Shown here: in pieces, positions 43,541-52,705 of the stretch
Position numbering within the stretch: the stretch's first letter is position 1
How the letters are laid out: every line of letters starts with the position of its first letter
Assembly (NCBI RefSeq): GCF_001428825.1
Contig: NZ_LMIT01000002.1
Location: 494,737-553,232, forward strand
Length of the DNA: 58,496 nt
Direction of reading: 5' to 3'
DNA from: Nocardioides sp. Root240
GTDB taxonomy: Bacteria > Actinomycetota > Actinomycetes > Propionibacteriales > Nocardioidaceae
Position numbers and translations under genes: made by a program
Notes under the pieces: model-generated
Databases searched by the model: none
What the model saw: only the letters and a program-made list of their open reading frames with translations
What the model was told of the DNA's origin: nothing

Positions 43541-44500
43541 TCAGAGGTGGTGCTTGTAGGTGTCGTAGTCGGCGTCCGGCTCGCCGGTCGGCGCGAAGTG
43601 GTCGATGTTCTCCAGCGAGTACGCCCACTCCTCCTCCGGCTTCCAGACCGCCCTGACCCGCATGCCCATCCGCACCTCGTCGGCCGGGACGCCGAGGATC
43701 AGGTGCAGCACCGCGATGTCGGCGCCGTCGAGGAGGACGTACGCCGAGACGTACGGCGGGGTGATCTTCTGGCCGAGGAAGGGCACGTTGACGATGCAGA
43801 AGGTCGTGATGGTGCCGGTCTGCGAGAGCTCGACCTCCTCCGCGGTCGGCGTGCCGTCCGAGGGGCAGGCGCTGCGCGGCGGGACGTAGACCTTCTGGCA
43901 CGTGGGGCAGCGCTGGCCCATGATGCGGCCCTCGTTGAGGCCGCGGTAGAACAGCGACTCCTCCGGAGAGGCGGCGTAGTCGTAGTCGAGCGAGACCTCG
44001 GTGACGACGCCGGTGACCGGCTCGCTGGAGGAGGCGGCCGGGGCGGTCGCCGCGGCCTCACCGGGGGCGAGTGGCTCGAAGCACGCGATGTCGTTGATGT
44101 GGCCGACCCTCTCCGCGGCCCAGCGCACGCGCACCCGCATGCCGGTCGTCACCTCGGCGGGCGACGAGACGTCCAGTGCGTGCAGGAACGGGACGTCGGC
44201 GCCGTCGAGGGTGACGAGGGCGAAGGCGAACGGCCGGTCGAACGGCTGGCCCTTCACGGGCTCGGGGACCCAGGTCCAGGACGTGACCGTCCCGACGGAG
44301 GAGACCTCCACGAACTCGGTCGTCGCCTCGTGGGTGACGGGGTCGAACTCGAGCGGGGGAACCACGACCTGACCGGTCGAGGTCCGTGCGCCGACGACGA
44401 CTCCGTCGCGGAGTCCGGAGAGAAAACGACCGACGACGGGCCCGGTCGAACGCGTGTAGTCGAAGGCGACCGTCACGGGCGCCTGCAAGGTGCGGCTCAT
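43541..44500 (-). CDS. DUF35/ChsH2-like protein with two OB-fold units (Rv3521-like)
   Basis: 319 residues. The first half (about 1-140) and second half (about 165-310) both show the DUF35 OB fold (VTSWTWVPEPV / ITTFCIVNVPF; FALVTLDGAD / SAYVLLDGAD). Only the second half carries a Cys-rich ribbon, CPTCQKVYVPPRSACPSDG, with three Cys. DUF35 proteins partner Ltp-type aldolases and bind acyl-CoA. Its position before ltp4-ltp3 and its KstR-type boxes support that role here. Confidence 0.83.
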   Translation of the reverse strand: MSRTLQAPVTVAFDYTRSTGPVVGRFLSGLRDGVVVGARTSTGQVVVPPLEFDPVTHEATTEFVEVSSVGTVTSWTWVPEPVKGQPFDRPFAFALVTLDGADVPFLHALDVSSPAEVTTGMRVRVRWAAERVGHINDIACFEPLAPGEAAATAPAASSSEPVTGVVTEVSLDYDYAASPEESLFYRGLNEGRIMGQRCPTCQKVYVPPRSACPSDGTPTAEEVELSQTGTITTFCIVNVPFLGQKITPPYVSAYVLLDGADIAVLHLILGVPADEVRMGMRVRAVWKPEEEWAYSLENIDHFAPTGEPDADYDTYKHHL

Positions 44501-44509
44501 GAGCGAAAG

Positions 44510-44545
44510 TGAAACATGTTCTGCCCCAAAGTGAAACATGTTCTA
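44510..44545. promoter_or_regulatory. Two tandem KstR-type operators, DUF35-ltp4-ltp3 / F420 oxidoreductase
   Basis: TGAAACATGTTCTG (44510-44523) and TGAAACATGTTCTA (44532-44545). They lie in a longer exact direct repeat AAAGTGAAACATGTTCT at 44506-44522 and 44528-44544, period 22 bases, about two helical turns. This is the only sequence between the two divergent starts besides short leaders, so one operator array controls both directions. Confidence 0.78.
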
Positions 44546-44580
44546 GAAATGGCGTGTCGGGTCACGGCATGATGCGAACC

Positions 44581-45624
44581 ATGAAACTGGGACTGCAGCT
44601 GGGCTACTGGGGCGCGCAGCCCCCGCAAGGTGTGGGTGAGCTGGTCGCGGCCGCCGAGGACGCCGGGTTCGACGCGATCTTCACCGCCGAGGCCTGGGGC
44701 AGCGACGCCTTCACGCCGCTGGCGTGGTGGGGTCGCGAGACCTCCCGCGTGCGCCTGGGCACCTCGATCGTGCAGATGTCGGGACGCACCCCGACCTCGA
44801 TCGCCATGCACGCCCTGACCCTCGACCACCTCACGGGCGGCCGGGTGGTCCTCGGCATGGGCGTCAGCGGACCCCAGGTCGTCGAGGGCTGGTACGGCGT
44901 CCCGTTCTCCAAGCCCCTGGCCCGCACCCGCGAGGTGGTCTCGATCATCCGCCAGGTCCTCGCCCGCGAGGCCCCGGTCACCAACCCCGGCCCCCACCAC
45001 CCCCTGCCCTACGACGGCCCCGGTGCCGTCGGCCTCGGCAAGCCCCTCAAGCCGATCGTGCACCCCCTGCGCGCCGACATCCCGATCTGGCTCGGCGCCG
45101 AGGGCCCCAAGAACGTCGCCCAGACCGCGGAGATCGCCGACGGCTGGATCCCGATCTTCTATACACCCAGGAGCGCGGGGATGTACCAGCCCTGGCTCGA
45201 CGAGGGCTTCGCCCGACCCGGCGCCCGTCGTACCCGCAAGGACTTCGAGATCGCCGCGACGTGCCACCTCCAGGTCGTCCCCGACGCGGCTGCCAAGCAG
45301 GCGGTGATCGACGGCATGAAGCCGATCGTCGCGCTGTACATGGGCGGGATGGGGGCGAAGGACGAGAACTTCCACAAGAACGTCTTCGAGCGGATGGGCT
45401 ACGCCGCGATCACCGACCAGGTCCAGGAGCTGTTCCTCGCCGGCAAGCGCGACGAGGCCACTGCCCTGATCCCTGACGACCTCGTCGACGACATGCACAT
45501 CATCGGCACCGCCGCCGAGGTGAAGGACCGGGTCGCGCGGTGGGAGGAGACCGGCGTGACCACGTTGCTGCTGTCCTGCCGCAGCGCGGACGAGGTGCGG
45601 CAGGTCGCGGAGCTCCTCGCCTGA
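44581..45624 (+). CDS. LLM-class F420-dependent oxidoreductase (Rv3520c-like)
   Basis: 347 residues, luciferase-like TIM barrel: LGYWGAQPP at the N-terminus, AEDAGFDAIFTAEAWGSDAF near 23-42, GMGVSGPQVVEGWYG near 98 and DIPIWLGAEGPKN near 165. Such F420 enzymes reduce or oxidise carbonyls and C=C bonds. Its divergence from the DUF35-ltp operon at KstR boxes ties it to sterol side-chain metabolism; the reaction is unassigned. In-frame ATGs at 44569 and 44572 are alternatives; none has a clear ribosome site. Confidence 0.83.
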   Translation: MKLGLQLGYWGAQPPQGVGELVAAAEDAGFDAIFTAEAWGSDAFTPLAWWGRETSRVRLGTSIVQMSGRTPTSIAMHALTLDHLTGGRVVLGMGVSGPQVVEGWYGVPFSKPLARTREVVSIIRQVLAREAPVTNPGPHHPLPYDGPGAVGLGKPLKPIVHPLRADIPIWLGAEGPKNVAQTAEIADGWIPIFYTPRSAGMYQPWLDEGFARPGARRTRKDFEIAATCHLQVVPDAAAKQAVIDGMKPIVALYMGGMGAKDENFHKNVFERMGYAAITDQVQELFLAGKRDEATALIPDDLVDDMHIIGTAAEVKDRVARWEETGVTTLLLSCRSADEVRQVAELLA

Positions 45625-45664
45625 TCGCTGGCCGCTGTCGGCGGTGCCGACTAGCGTTCCTGCC

Positions 45665-46054
45665 ATGAGGCGGGAGCCCCACGAGAACGTCGCCACGGTG
45701 CTGGTCGACCCTGCCCTGCTGCCCGACCTCGAGCTGGAGCTGGTCGAGCTCGACCTCTGGGTGTGGCCGGTCCGGTCGGCGCCGATCTGCGTCGACGGTC
45801 CGCGCACCGCCTTCCAGGTACGCCGCCGGCTGGTCGAGGCGCAGCGCGGTGCCTGGGACTGCGCCGCCGAGTGGACGCCGGTGTGGGTCAGCTTCGGCGA
45901 CCGCTGGGCCAGCGGCGACGACCCGCTCCCGTGGGCGGCCCACCGCGCGTTGTGGGACGTGCTCGACGCCCATGCCGACGGGGTGCGCTTCCACCGCCGG
46001 CTGGGCGGGGTGCGGCCGTTGGTGGCACCTGTCGAGCGCCGGCCCGCGAGCTGA
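45665..46054 (+). CDS. Hypothetical protein, 129 residues
   Basis: Trp-rich soluble protein (residues about 29-105 contain many W and F), with no family recognised. TAGCGT lies seven bases before the ATG, suggesting a leaderless transcript separate from the upstream oxidoreductase. It sits between two KstR-box genes but has no box itself. Confidence 0.5.
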   Translation: MRREPHENVATVLVDPALLPDLELELVELDLWVWPVRSAPICVDGPRTAFQVRRRLVEAQRGAWDCAAEWTPVWVSFGDRWASGDDPLPWAAHRALWDVLDAHADGVRFHRRLGGVRPLVAPVERRPAS

Positions 46055-46073
46055 GCAGGTCCTTGCCCGTTAG

Positions 46074-46087
46074 TAGAACACGTTCTA
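46074..46087 (+). promoter_or_regulatory. KstR-type operator upstream of acyl-CoA ligase
   Basis: TAGAACACGTTCTA matches the KstR pattern at every fixed position, the best match in the window. TATATT directly follows (46086-46091) and is a likely -10, leaving a leader of about 45 bases with GAAGG before the GTG at 46143. Confidence 0.8.
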
Positions 46088-46142
46088 TATTTCGAGACGC
46101 GCGCTCGTCCCTCGCGTGCTCCTCAATAACCGAAGGCATTCA

Positions 46143-47741
46143 GTGACCGACACGCTCCGGACCCCCGCCCACAACGGCCACCTGATGGTCGCCGCGCTCA
46201 AGCGCCACGCGAACCGCCCGATCGTGCACCTGGGCGACGTGACGCTGACCGGCAAGGAGACCGCGGAGCGGATCTCCCAGTACATCCAGGCCTTCGAGTC
46301 CCTCGGCGCCGGACGCGGTACGCCGGGCGCGCTGCTCGCGCTCAACCGGCCGGAGGTGCTGTTCATCCTCGGCGCCGGCCAGACCCAGGGCTTCCAGCGC
46401 ACGTCGCTGCACCCGCTGGGCTCGGCGGACGACCACGCCTACGTGATCAACGACGCCGGCATCACCACGCTGGTCATCGACCCGTACTTCGCGGGCCGTG
46501 CCGTCGAGCTGCTGGGCAAGTGCCCCGGCCTCAAGCAGGTGCTCACGATCGGCCCCGTGCCGGAGGAGCTGGCCGAGGTCGGCACCGACCTGACCGAGGT
46601 CGCCGCGACCTTCGAGCCACAGACCCTCACGGCCGCGGTCCTCGAGCCCGACCACATCACGTCGATCACCTACACCGGTGGCACGACCGGCAAGCCCAAG
46701 GGCGTGATCGGCAACGTGCGCGCCTTCTCGACGATGGCGCAGATCCAGATGGCGGAGTGGGAGTGGCCCGCCGAGCCTCGCTTCCTGATGTGCACGCCGC
46801 TGTCGCACGCGGGTGCGGCGTTCTTCGTCCCGGTGGTGCTGCAGGGCGGCACGCTGTTCGTGTCGGCCCGCTTCGACCCGGCCGACGTGCTCCGGACCAT
46901 CGAGGAGAAGCGGATCAACTCGCTGATGCTCGTGCCGACGATGCTCTACGCGCTGATGGACCACCCGGACTCGCACACCCGCGACCTGTCCTCGCTCGAG
47001 ACCGTCTACTACGGCGCGTCCGCGATCAACCCGGTCCGGCTCAAGGAGGCCATCGAGCGGTTCGGGCCGATCTTCGCCCAGTACTACGGGCAGTCCGAGG
47101 CGCCGATGGTCATCAGCTACTTCCCGAAGGGCGACCACGTCGACGCCGACGGTACGCCGGTCGAGAGCCGCCTCACGTCGTGCGGCCGGCCGTCGGCGTA
47201 CCTGCGGGCCGCGCTGCTCGACGAGGCCGGCAACCCGGTCCCGCAGGGCGAGCCGGGCGAGATCTGTGTCGCCGGACCGCTGCTGTCAGCGGGCTACTGG
47301 CAGCTGCCCGAGGCCACCGCCGAGACCTTCCGCGACGGCTGGATGCACACCGGCGACGTGGCGCGCGAGGACGAGGACGGGTTCTGGTACATCGTCGACC
47401 GCACCAAGGACATGATCGTGACGGGCGGCTTCAACGTCTTCCCGCGCGAGGTCGAGGACGTCATCGCGGAGCACCCGGCGATCGCCCAGGTCGGCGTGAT
47501 CGGTACGCCGCACGAGAAGTTCGGCGAGGCGGTCACCGCCGTCGTCGTCCTGCGCGAGGGCCACGAGCTCACCGACGAGGTGGTCGCGGAGATCCAGGCC
47601 GCGGTGAAGGAGCGCAAGGGCTCCGTCCAGGCCCCGAAGGACGTCATCGCCGTCGACGCGCTGCCGCTCACCGCGCTCGGGAAGCCCGACAAGAAGGCGC
47701 TGCGGGCGCGCTTCTGGACGGGCGAGCGCTCGGTCGGCTGA
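46143..47741 (+). CDS. KstR-box acyl-CoA ligase (FadD8-like)
   Basis: 532 residues, ANL ligase: YTGGTTGKPKG near 178-188, YYGQSEAP near 318, TGDVAREDEDGFWYIVDRTK near 403 and catalytic Lys in TALGKPDKKAL near 518. The substrate is unknown; regulation by a strong KstR box implies a sterol-derived acid or a side-chain intermediate. GTG 46143 has GAAGG six bases upstream; an in-frame GTG at 46116 would add nine residues without a ribosome site. It stands alone, not adjacent to other steroid genes. Confidence 0.85.
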   Translation: MTDTLRTPAHNGHLMVAALKRHANRPIVHLGDVTLTGKETAERISQYIQAFESLGAGRGTPGALLALNRPEVLFILGAGQTQGFQRTSLHPLGSADDHAYVINDAGITTLVIDPYFAGRAVELLGKCPGLKQVLTIGPVPEELAEVGTDLTEVAATFEPQTLTAAVLEPDHITSITYTGGTTGKPKGVIGNVRAFSTMAQIQMAEWEWPAEPRFLMCTPLSHAGAAFFVPVVLQGGTLFVSARFDPADVLRTIEEKRINSLMLVPTMLYALMDHPDSHTRDLSSLETVYYGASAINPVRLKEAIERFGPIFAQYYGQSEAPMVISYFPKGDHVDADGTPVESRLTSCGRPSAYLRAALLDEAGNPVPQGEPGEICVAGPLLSAGYWQLPEATAETFRDGWMHTGDVAREDEDGFWYIVDRTKDMIVTGGFNVFPREVEDVIAEHPAIAQVGVIGTPHEKFGEAVTAVVVLREGHELTDEVVAEIQAAVKERKGSVQAPKDVIAVDALPLTALGKPDKKALRARFWTGERSVG

Positions 47742-47774
47742 TCGTCTCGGGCGGCTCGCCGGTACCGTGGCGGC

Positions 47775-48395
47775 ATGCCGGATCTCGTCGTCGGGTTCGA
47801 CCTCGACCTGACCCTCATCGACACGGCACCGGGCTTCAGGCAGGTGCTGCGCGCGCTCGGCGACGAGCTCGAGGTCGAGTTCCCCGTCGAGGAGATGACC
47901 CGGCGCCTCGGGCCGCCGCTGGACCTTCTGCTCGCGCCGTACCTCGCGGCAGACCGGATCCCTGCCGCGGGCGACCGCTTCCGCGCGCTCTACCCCGACC
48001 ACGCGATCACGACCGTGCCGGTGCTGCCCGGCGCCCATGAGGCGATCGCCGCCGTACGACGGCTCGGGGGCAGGGTGGTGGTGGTCACCGGCAAGTTCGC
48101 GGCCAACGCCCAGCTGCACATCGACCACACCGGGCTCGACGTCGACGTGCTCGAGGGATGGGTGTGGGGAGTCGGCAAGGCCGAGGCGCTGCGCCGCGAG
48201 TCCGCGTCGGTGTACGTCGGCGACCACGTCCACGACGTCGAGGGCGCCCTCGCCGCGGGGGTCACCAGCGTGTCCGTCCTCACCGGTGGGTGCACCGCGG
48301 ACGAGCTGGTCGCCGCCGGCACGCACGTGGTCCTCGAGAGTCTCGAGGACTTCCCGGACTGGCTCTCCGGCTACGTCAGCTCTCGCACTCCCTGA
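47775..48395 (+). CDS. HAD-superfamily hydrolase (phosphatase)
   Basis: 206 residues. Motif I FDLDLTLID with nucleophile Asp9 and Asp11, motif II VVVTGK near residue 99, and motif III/IV YVGDHVHDVEGA near 149-160. The cap-domain size suggests a phosphoglycolate-phosphatase-like enzyme. ATG 47775 is six bases after TACCGT (47763-47768), predicting leaderless mRNA. It overlaps the convergent lipoprotein gene by 20 bases. Confidence 0.82.
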   Translation: MPDLVVGFDLDLTLIDTAPGFRQVLRALGDELEVEFPVEEMTRRLGPPLDLLLAPYLAADRIPAAGDRFRALYPDHAITTVPVLPGAHEAIAAVRRLGGRVVVVTGKFAANAQLHIDHTGLDVDVLEGWVWGVGKAEALRRESASVYVGDHVHDVEGALAAGVTSVSVLTGGCTADELVAAGTHVVLESLEDFPDWLSGYVSSRTP

Positions 48396-48807
48396 GGATC
48401 CAGGCGGTCACGGCCTGGCTGTCCTCGGAGAGCTTGGGGGAGAGTGCGGCCAGCTCGGCCGTGTTCTCCGGCGTCGGGTCGGCGAGCAGCTCCTGCGCGG
48501 AGCGGAAGCCCTCGCCGAGACCGGTCAGTGCCTCGTCGACGTCGTCCGGCGCCTCCTCCTTGAGCGCGTCGAGCTCGGTCACGAGGTCGTCGACGGCCGT
48601 CGCGTCCTCCGGGGAGTCCTTGCCGTCGTACAGCGCCGCCTGGGCCTCAGCGATCCGCTGCGCCGTGTCGGCGAACCGGTCGCACTCGACCGTGATGTCC
48701 GTGACCGGCGCCGAGGGGTCGGCCCCGGTCTGCTCCGGGTCGTCACTGCACCCGGAGCAGACCAGCGCGAGGGCGGCGAGGGCCAGCGCTACACGAGCCA
48801 CTGGCAC
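48376..48807 (-). CDS. Small acidic lipoprotein
   Basis: 143 residues. Signal peptide with lipobox ALVCSGC (lipidated Cys about residue 20), then a helical Asp/Glu/Ala-rich domain and two Cys. It would be anchored to the outer face of the membrane. The GTG start overlaps the end of the giant secreted protein gene by 19 bases, so the two are cotranscribed and translationally coupled. Function unknown; it may assist or tether the giant protein. Confidence 0.7.
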   Translation of the reverse strand: MPVARVALALAALALVCSGCSDDPEQTGADPSAPVTDITVECDRFADTAQRIAEAQAALYDGKDSPEDATAVDDLVTELDALKEEAPDDVDEALTGLGEGFRSAQELLADPTPENTAELAALSPKLSEDSQAVTAWILRECES

Positions 48808-51800
48808 TCGGGGTAGGGGTGGATGTTGTTGCCGTAGGGCGACAGGAAGTAGGCGATGATGTCCAGCCCGAAGTCGGGCAGCGAGAACCCGAGCAGGTTG
48901 ATGTCGGGCGTGATCAGCCAGGCCGGGGTGTTCGTCCCGTCGTTGGTCGGCTGGCCGAGCGTGAACGTGTTGCCGGACGTCGTGTAGCCGGGGGCCGGGC
49001 GGACGTCGAACGAGACGCCGCAGTCCGCGATGCCGAAGTGGATGATCGGCAGGTGGAACGCACGCTCCTGGATGTTCTCGTTGATGTGCCAGCGCGGCGC
49101 CACGTTGCCGAACGGGATCACCAGGTGCGGGATGTCGACGATGGTGATCGTGTCCGAGCCCAGCGGGTCGGGCCAGTCGATGAACACCGAGAACTTGTCC
49201 TCGAGGTCGACCGTCAGGTTGCTGTCCTGGCCGAACGTGAACGTCCCGAACGAGCCGTCGAGGCCGGTGGTGAAGCCGAGCCGCAGGTTCACGTCGGAGA
49301 AGTCGGTCAGGCCGAGGGTGACCCGGCGGATCTTCAGGTCGGCCGCCAGGTAGCCCCGGTTCTGGAAGAAGCCGGTCTGGCCGTCCTCGCCGCTGCCCCA
49401 GTCGAGCGAGATGGACTTCTGCACCCGGCCCGCCGCCTCGAGCGCGAAGGCGTGGGTCGCCGGCGCCGAGGTGATGTGGAGCCGGGACCCGATCAGGTCG
49501 GCGGTGACGGTCTGCCCGAGGTCGGTGACGGTGAGCTTGACCGCGGCGTTGGCGTCGACCGGGTCGGCGATCCGCGCGGCGGCGAAGGCGTCGATGTCGA
49601 GGCCCGGTGCGAAGGCCGTCATGGTGAAGACGGGTGCGTCGACCGTCGTACCGCCGCCGGCGGAGGACTCCTTGCCGATCAGGATGTCGACCGTCTTCGG
49701 GACGTCGTGCAGGCGTACCGACGCCGCGAAGTCGAGGTCGCCCACGTGCTTGTACGCCGCCGTGATGTCGCTGATGCCCTGGTTCATCACGATGCCGACC
49801 TTCTTCGTGTCCGCGCCGAAGGCGACGTCCACGCTGATGGTCTTCGGGATCGCGCTGATCGTCAGCTGTGCCTCGTCGGTGTTGTCGTACTGCGCGTTGG
49901 CGGTGAAGGCCCCGAGGGGCTCGCTGGCGACGTAGTCGAGGCCGGTGGTGTGGCTGCCGTCGGGCTCGGTGCGCGTGACGATCGGTCCGAAGGTGAAGTC
50001 CACCGGGTTGGCCGTCGGGATGCCCTGCGTCAGGTACAGGCTGAGCGGCTTGGGTGCGAGTGCCTTCAGCTTGGCGTCGACCACCAGGGTGCCGTTGGTC
50101 GGGTGGAAGCCCGTGACGGTGTAGATCCCGTTGGTCGAGTCGAGGTCGAGGTTGGTGGGCAGTCCGGTCAGGTACAGCTTGGCCCGGACGGCCTTGTCGG
50201 ACCCGCTGGCACCGTCGCGGACGGCGACACCGTGGACCTGCGGCGGCACCGGCGTGGCGGCCAGGGCAGCGGCCTTGCCCGCGGCGACCGAGAGGGTCAG
50301 GTCGGGGTTCGAGTCACCGTCGTAGGTGATCCGGCCGCCCTCGCTGCGCAGCGTGATCTCGGACGGCAGGTTGCTCAGCTGGCCCGAGGCCTCGAGGTCG
50401 CCCTGCGCCAGGTGCGCCTCCGCGGCGAACGAGAAGGTGCTGTGGTCGCCCATGTCCAGGCCGGCCTCGAAGCCGCCCCCGTCACCGTCGTCGGGGAGCT
50501 TGGTGAACGCCGCCCGCCGCAGGTTGCTGACCTGGAGGCTGGCGTCGAGGTCGCCCGAGGCCTCGTCGTAGTACGCCGTCAGGTGGTCGCCCGGCAGCGT
50601 CGAGTGGTCCTCGTGGTTGGTGACGTTCGCGACGATCGAGCCGATGCCCGCAGCCGGGGCCTCGAAGAGGACGTTGCCGTCCGCCCACGAGGCATTCCAC
50701 TTGGCCGGGATCGAGGTGATCGCCAGGCCGGCGTCGAAGTCGCGGTCCATGCCCAGGGTCGCCGCCGTCAGGTGTGCGGTGGCCGCGGCGCTGGTGGTCG
50801 CGGTGTCGGCGTCCCAGTCCAGGACGGAGTTCTTCCCGTCGAAGAGGACCTTGGCGTGGGCCGGGATGCCGAGCACCTCGGCCGTGATCCGGTCACCGCC
50901 CATCCGCTCGACGCCCGCGTAGACCTTGTCGATGGAGTCGCTGGCGTCGTAGGTGACGAGGTTGCCGTCGAGGTCGACCTTCATGTGCTTCGGGACGCCG
51001 TGGACCTGGTAGACCGCGTGGTCGACCTCGGTCGGCTTGGTGAGGTCCGGCGTGGTGGTGTCGGTCGCCTCGACGAGGCCGATCTCGTCGTTCGCGGTGT
51101 ACTCGATGTTCTGGTGCGTGCCCTGGCGGACCAGGTCGACGCGCACCGACGACGGCAGCTTGTCGACCGTGGCGGTGAAGCGACGGTTGCTGTCGATCGG
51201 ACCCGAGTCGGTCGCCTGGTCGATGACGGCGTCCACGCGGGTCGCGGTCGGTGTGTCGACGGTGATCGTGTCCTTGCTGCTGGTGCTCCCGTGCGTCATC
51301 CGCGCGCCGATGTTCAGGGTGGTCGGGAACGGGCTGAGCTGCACGGAGCCGGTCAGCGGGTCCTGCTCGGTCAGCGGTACGCCGCCGCTGCCTCCGGTCA
51401 GCGACTTCACGCCGAACGTGATCGCCTCCTTGGGCCCCGGGTTGGTCGAGACGACGTCGGCGGCGACCTGGATGTCGCCGGTGATCGCGGCGACGACGTT
51501 CTTGAGCAGGACGCGGGCGGTGCTGTTCCCGCCGAGCGTGGAGGCGCGGCCGTCGACGCCGACAGTGACCCGCTTCTTCACGACCGGGGTGTCGTAGACG
51601 GCGAACACGTGCGCCGGCAGGGGCCCGCTGTTGGGCGTGATCCGCTGCACCGCGAACCGGGCGCCCACGTCGATCAGGTTGGTGACCGGGTTGAGCTGTG
51701 CGAGGACGTCGGGCAGGTGGTCACCCGTCACGTCGGCCGGCACCGGGACGCCCACCGGCAGCGAGATGCTGCACGAGAGCGGCATGGTCGGCGACTCGGC

Positions 51801-52589
51801 ACAGATCTTGTAGAACAGCGGCGACAGCAGGTTCACCACGGGCAGCGTGAACAGCTTGCCCTGGATCTTGCTGACCTCCTGCAGGAGCTCGTCCAGCGCG
51901 TCCAGCAGCTGCGGGACGAGCGGGAGCGAGGTGAACGTGTCGTTGAACGACGGCGGCAGGCCCGCGGTGATGGTGCTCGACGTGCGTGCGGTGGGCGCGG
52001 CGACCGAGGCCCGCGGGAGCCGGGCGGACGTCAGGCTCGGCGCCTCGGCCAGCTCCTCGGCGACGGCGTCGAGCGCCTCGCCGGTCTGGTCGCGGTTAAC
52101 CGGCGGGGTGTCGGCCGGCGGGGGAGTCGGCGTCGTGTCGTTGAGCTCGTCCTTGAGGTCCTCGGTGCCCTGCTTGCCGAAGACCACCATGGCGACACCG
52201 GCCAGGTAGGTCTCGCGCTCCTGCGCCGTCGGCGTGGTGTTCGTGACGTCGAGCAGCTTGTCGACGAGGCACGCGCTCAGCCACAGCTGCGTGGCGTCGG
52301 GAAGGGCGTGGAAGCCCTCGGCGAGGATGTCCGCCGGCACCTTCTCCAGCGCGACGAAGCGCTTGCGCCAGGCGTTGTCGGTGAACCGCGGCGCCCACAG
52401 GTCGACGAAGCGGTCGCGGGTCTCCGCCGTTGCGCCCTCCGTCGGCGGCGGCTCGGCGCAGCGCACCGCGCTGCCGCCGGCCACGGCCGGGAGGGGCGCC
52501 GCGTGGGCGGCCCCCGGGTTCACGAGGGCGGCCAGCATCACGGCCGAGGAGAGGGCAGCACAAAGGGTCCGAGTGCGCACGGGAGACAC
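48789..52589 (-). CDS. Giant secreted repeat protein, 1266 residues, unknown function
   Basis: Signal peptide 1-30 (ending GAAHA). Residues 40-260 are mostly helical, with Pro/Thr-rich linker near 150-165. An FG-GAP-like DVTGDHLPD sits at 286-294. From about 470 to 970 a degenerate unit of roughly 50 residues recurs: a hydrophobic strand, a (L/I/V)P turn, a Val/Asp strand and a Gly/Asp turn (for example DKLPSSVRVDL 476, VHGVPKHMKVDL 529, VLGIPAHAKVLF 572, ITSIPAKWNASW 624, LSNLPSEITL 738, LTGLPTNLDL 807, ISAIPKTISVDV 911, LHDVPKTVDIL 960). The last 250 residues are beta-rich and end without anchor. A long beta-groove or solenoid is possible. No family recognised. Confidence 0.7.
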   Translation of the reverse strand: MSPVRTRTLCAALSSAVMLAALVNPGAAHAAPLPAVAGGSAVRCAEPPPTEGATAETRDRFVDLWAPRFTDNAWRKRFVALEKVPADILAEGFHALPDATQLWLSACLVDKLLDVTNTTPTAQERETYLAGVAMVVFGKQGTEDLKDELNDTTPTPPPADTPPVNRDQTGEALDAVAEELAEAPSLTSARLPRASVAAPTARTSSTITAGLPPSFNDTFTSLPLVPQLLDALDELLQEVSKIQGKLFTLPVVNLLSPLFYKICAESPTMPLSCSISLPVGVPVPADVTGDHLPDVLAQLNPVTNLIDVGARFAVQRITPNSGPLPAHVFAVYDTPVVKKRVTVGVDGRASTLGGNSTARVLLKNVVAAITGDIQVAADVVSTNPGPKEAITFGVKSLTGGSGGVPLTEQDPLTGSVQLSPFPTTLNIGARMTHGSTSSKDTITVDTPTATRVDAVIDQATDSGPIDSNRRFTATVDKLPSSVRVDLVRQGTHQNIEYTANDEIGLVEATDTTTPDLTKPTEVDHAVYQVHGVPKHMKVDLDGNLVTYDASDSIDKVYAGVERMGGDRITAEVLGIPAHAKVLFDGKNSVLDWDADTATTSAAATAHLTAATLGMDRDFDAGLAITSIPAKWNASWADGNVLFEAPAAGIGSIVANVTNHEDHSTLPGDHLTAYYDEASGDLDASLQVSNLRRAAFTKLPDDGDGGGFEAGLDMGDHSTFSFAAEAHLAQGDLEASGQLSNLPSEITLRSEGGRITYDGDSNPDLTLSVAAGKAAALAATPVPPQVHGVAVRDGASGSDKAVRAKLYLTGLPTNLDLDSTNGIYTVTGFHPTNGTLVVDAKLKALAPKPLSLYLTQGIPTANPVDFTFGPIVTRTEPDGSHTTGLDYVASEPLGAFTANAQYDNTDEAQLTISAIPKTISVDVAFGADTKKVGIVMNQGISDITAAYKHVGDLDFAASVRLHDVPKTVDILIGKESSAGGGTTVDAPVFTMTAFAPGLDIDAFAAARIADPVDANAAVKLTVTDLGQTVTADLIGSRLHITSAPATHAFALEAAGRVQKSISLDWGSGEDGQTGFFQNRGYLAADLKIRRVTLGLTDFSDVNLRLGFTTGLDGSFGTFTFGQDSNLTVDLEDKFSVFIDWPDPLGSDTITIVDIPHLVIPFGNVAPRWHINENIQERAFHLPIIHFGIADCGVSFDVRPAPGYTTSGNTFTLGQPTNDGTNTPAWLITPDINLLGFSLPDFGLDIIAYFLSPYGNNIHPYPECQWLV

Positions 52590-52705
52590 CTGCCAATTCG
52601 GGGGGATCGGGAGCAGAGCAGGGAGTGGCGGTGATCACTATCTTCCTGAGCGCGGCCGGACGCCATAGCCCGTTCGGAGTCTTTACATTCGGCTACGGTC
52701 GTGGC

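Noticed and set aside
48819..52634. Open forward frame of about 1270 codons
   Set aside because: Mirror of the giant secreted protein gene. The reverse strand has the signal peptide, repeats and good composition; the forward product is Arg/Val/Gly/Asp low-complexity.
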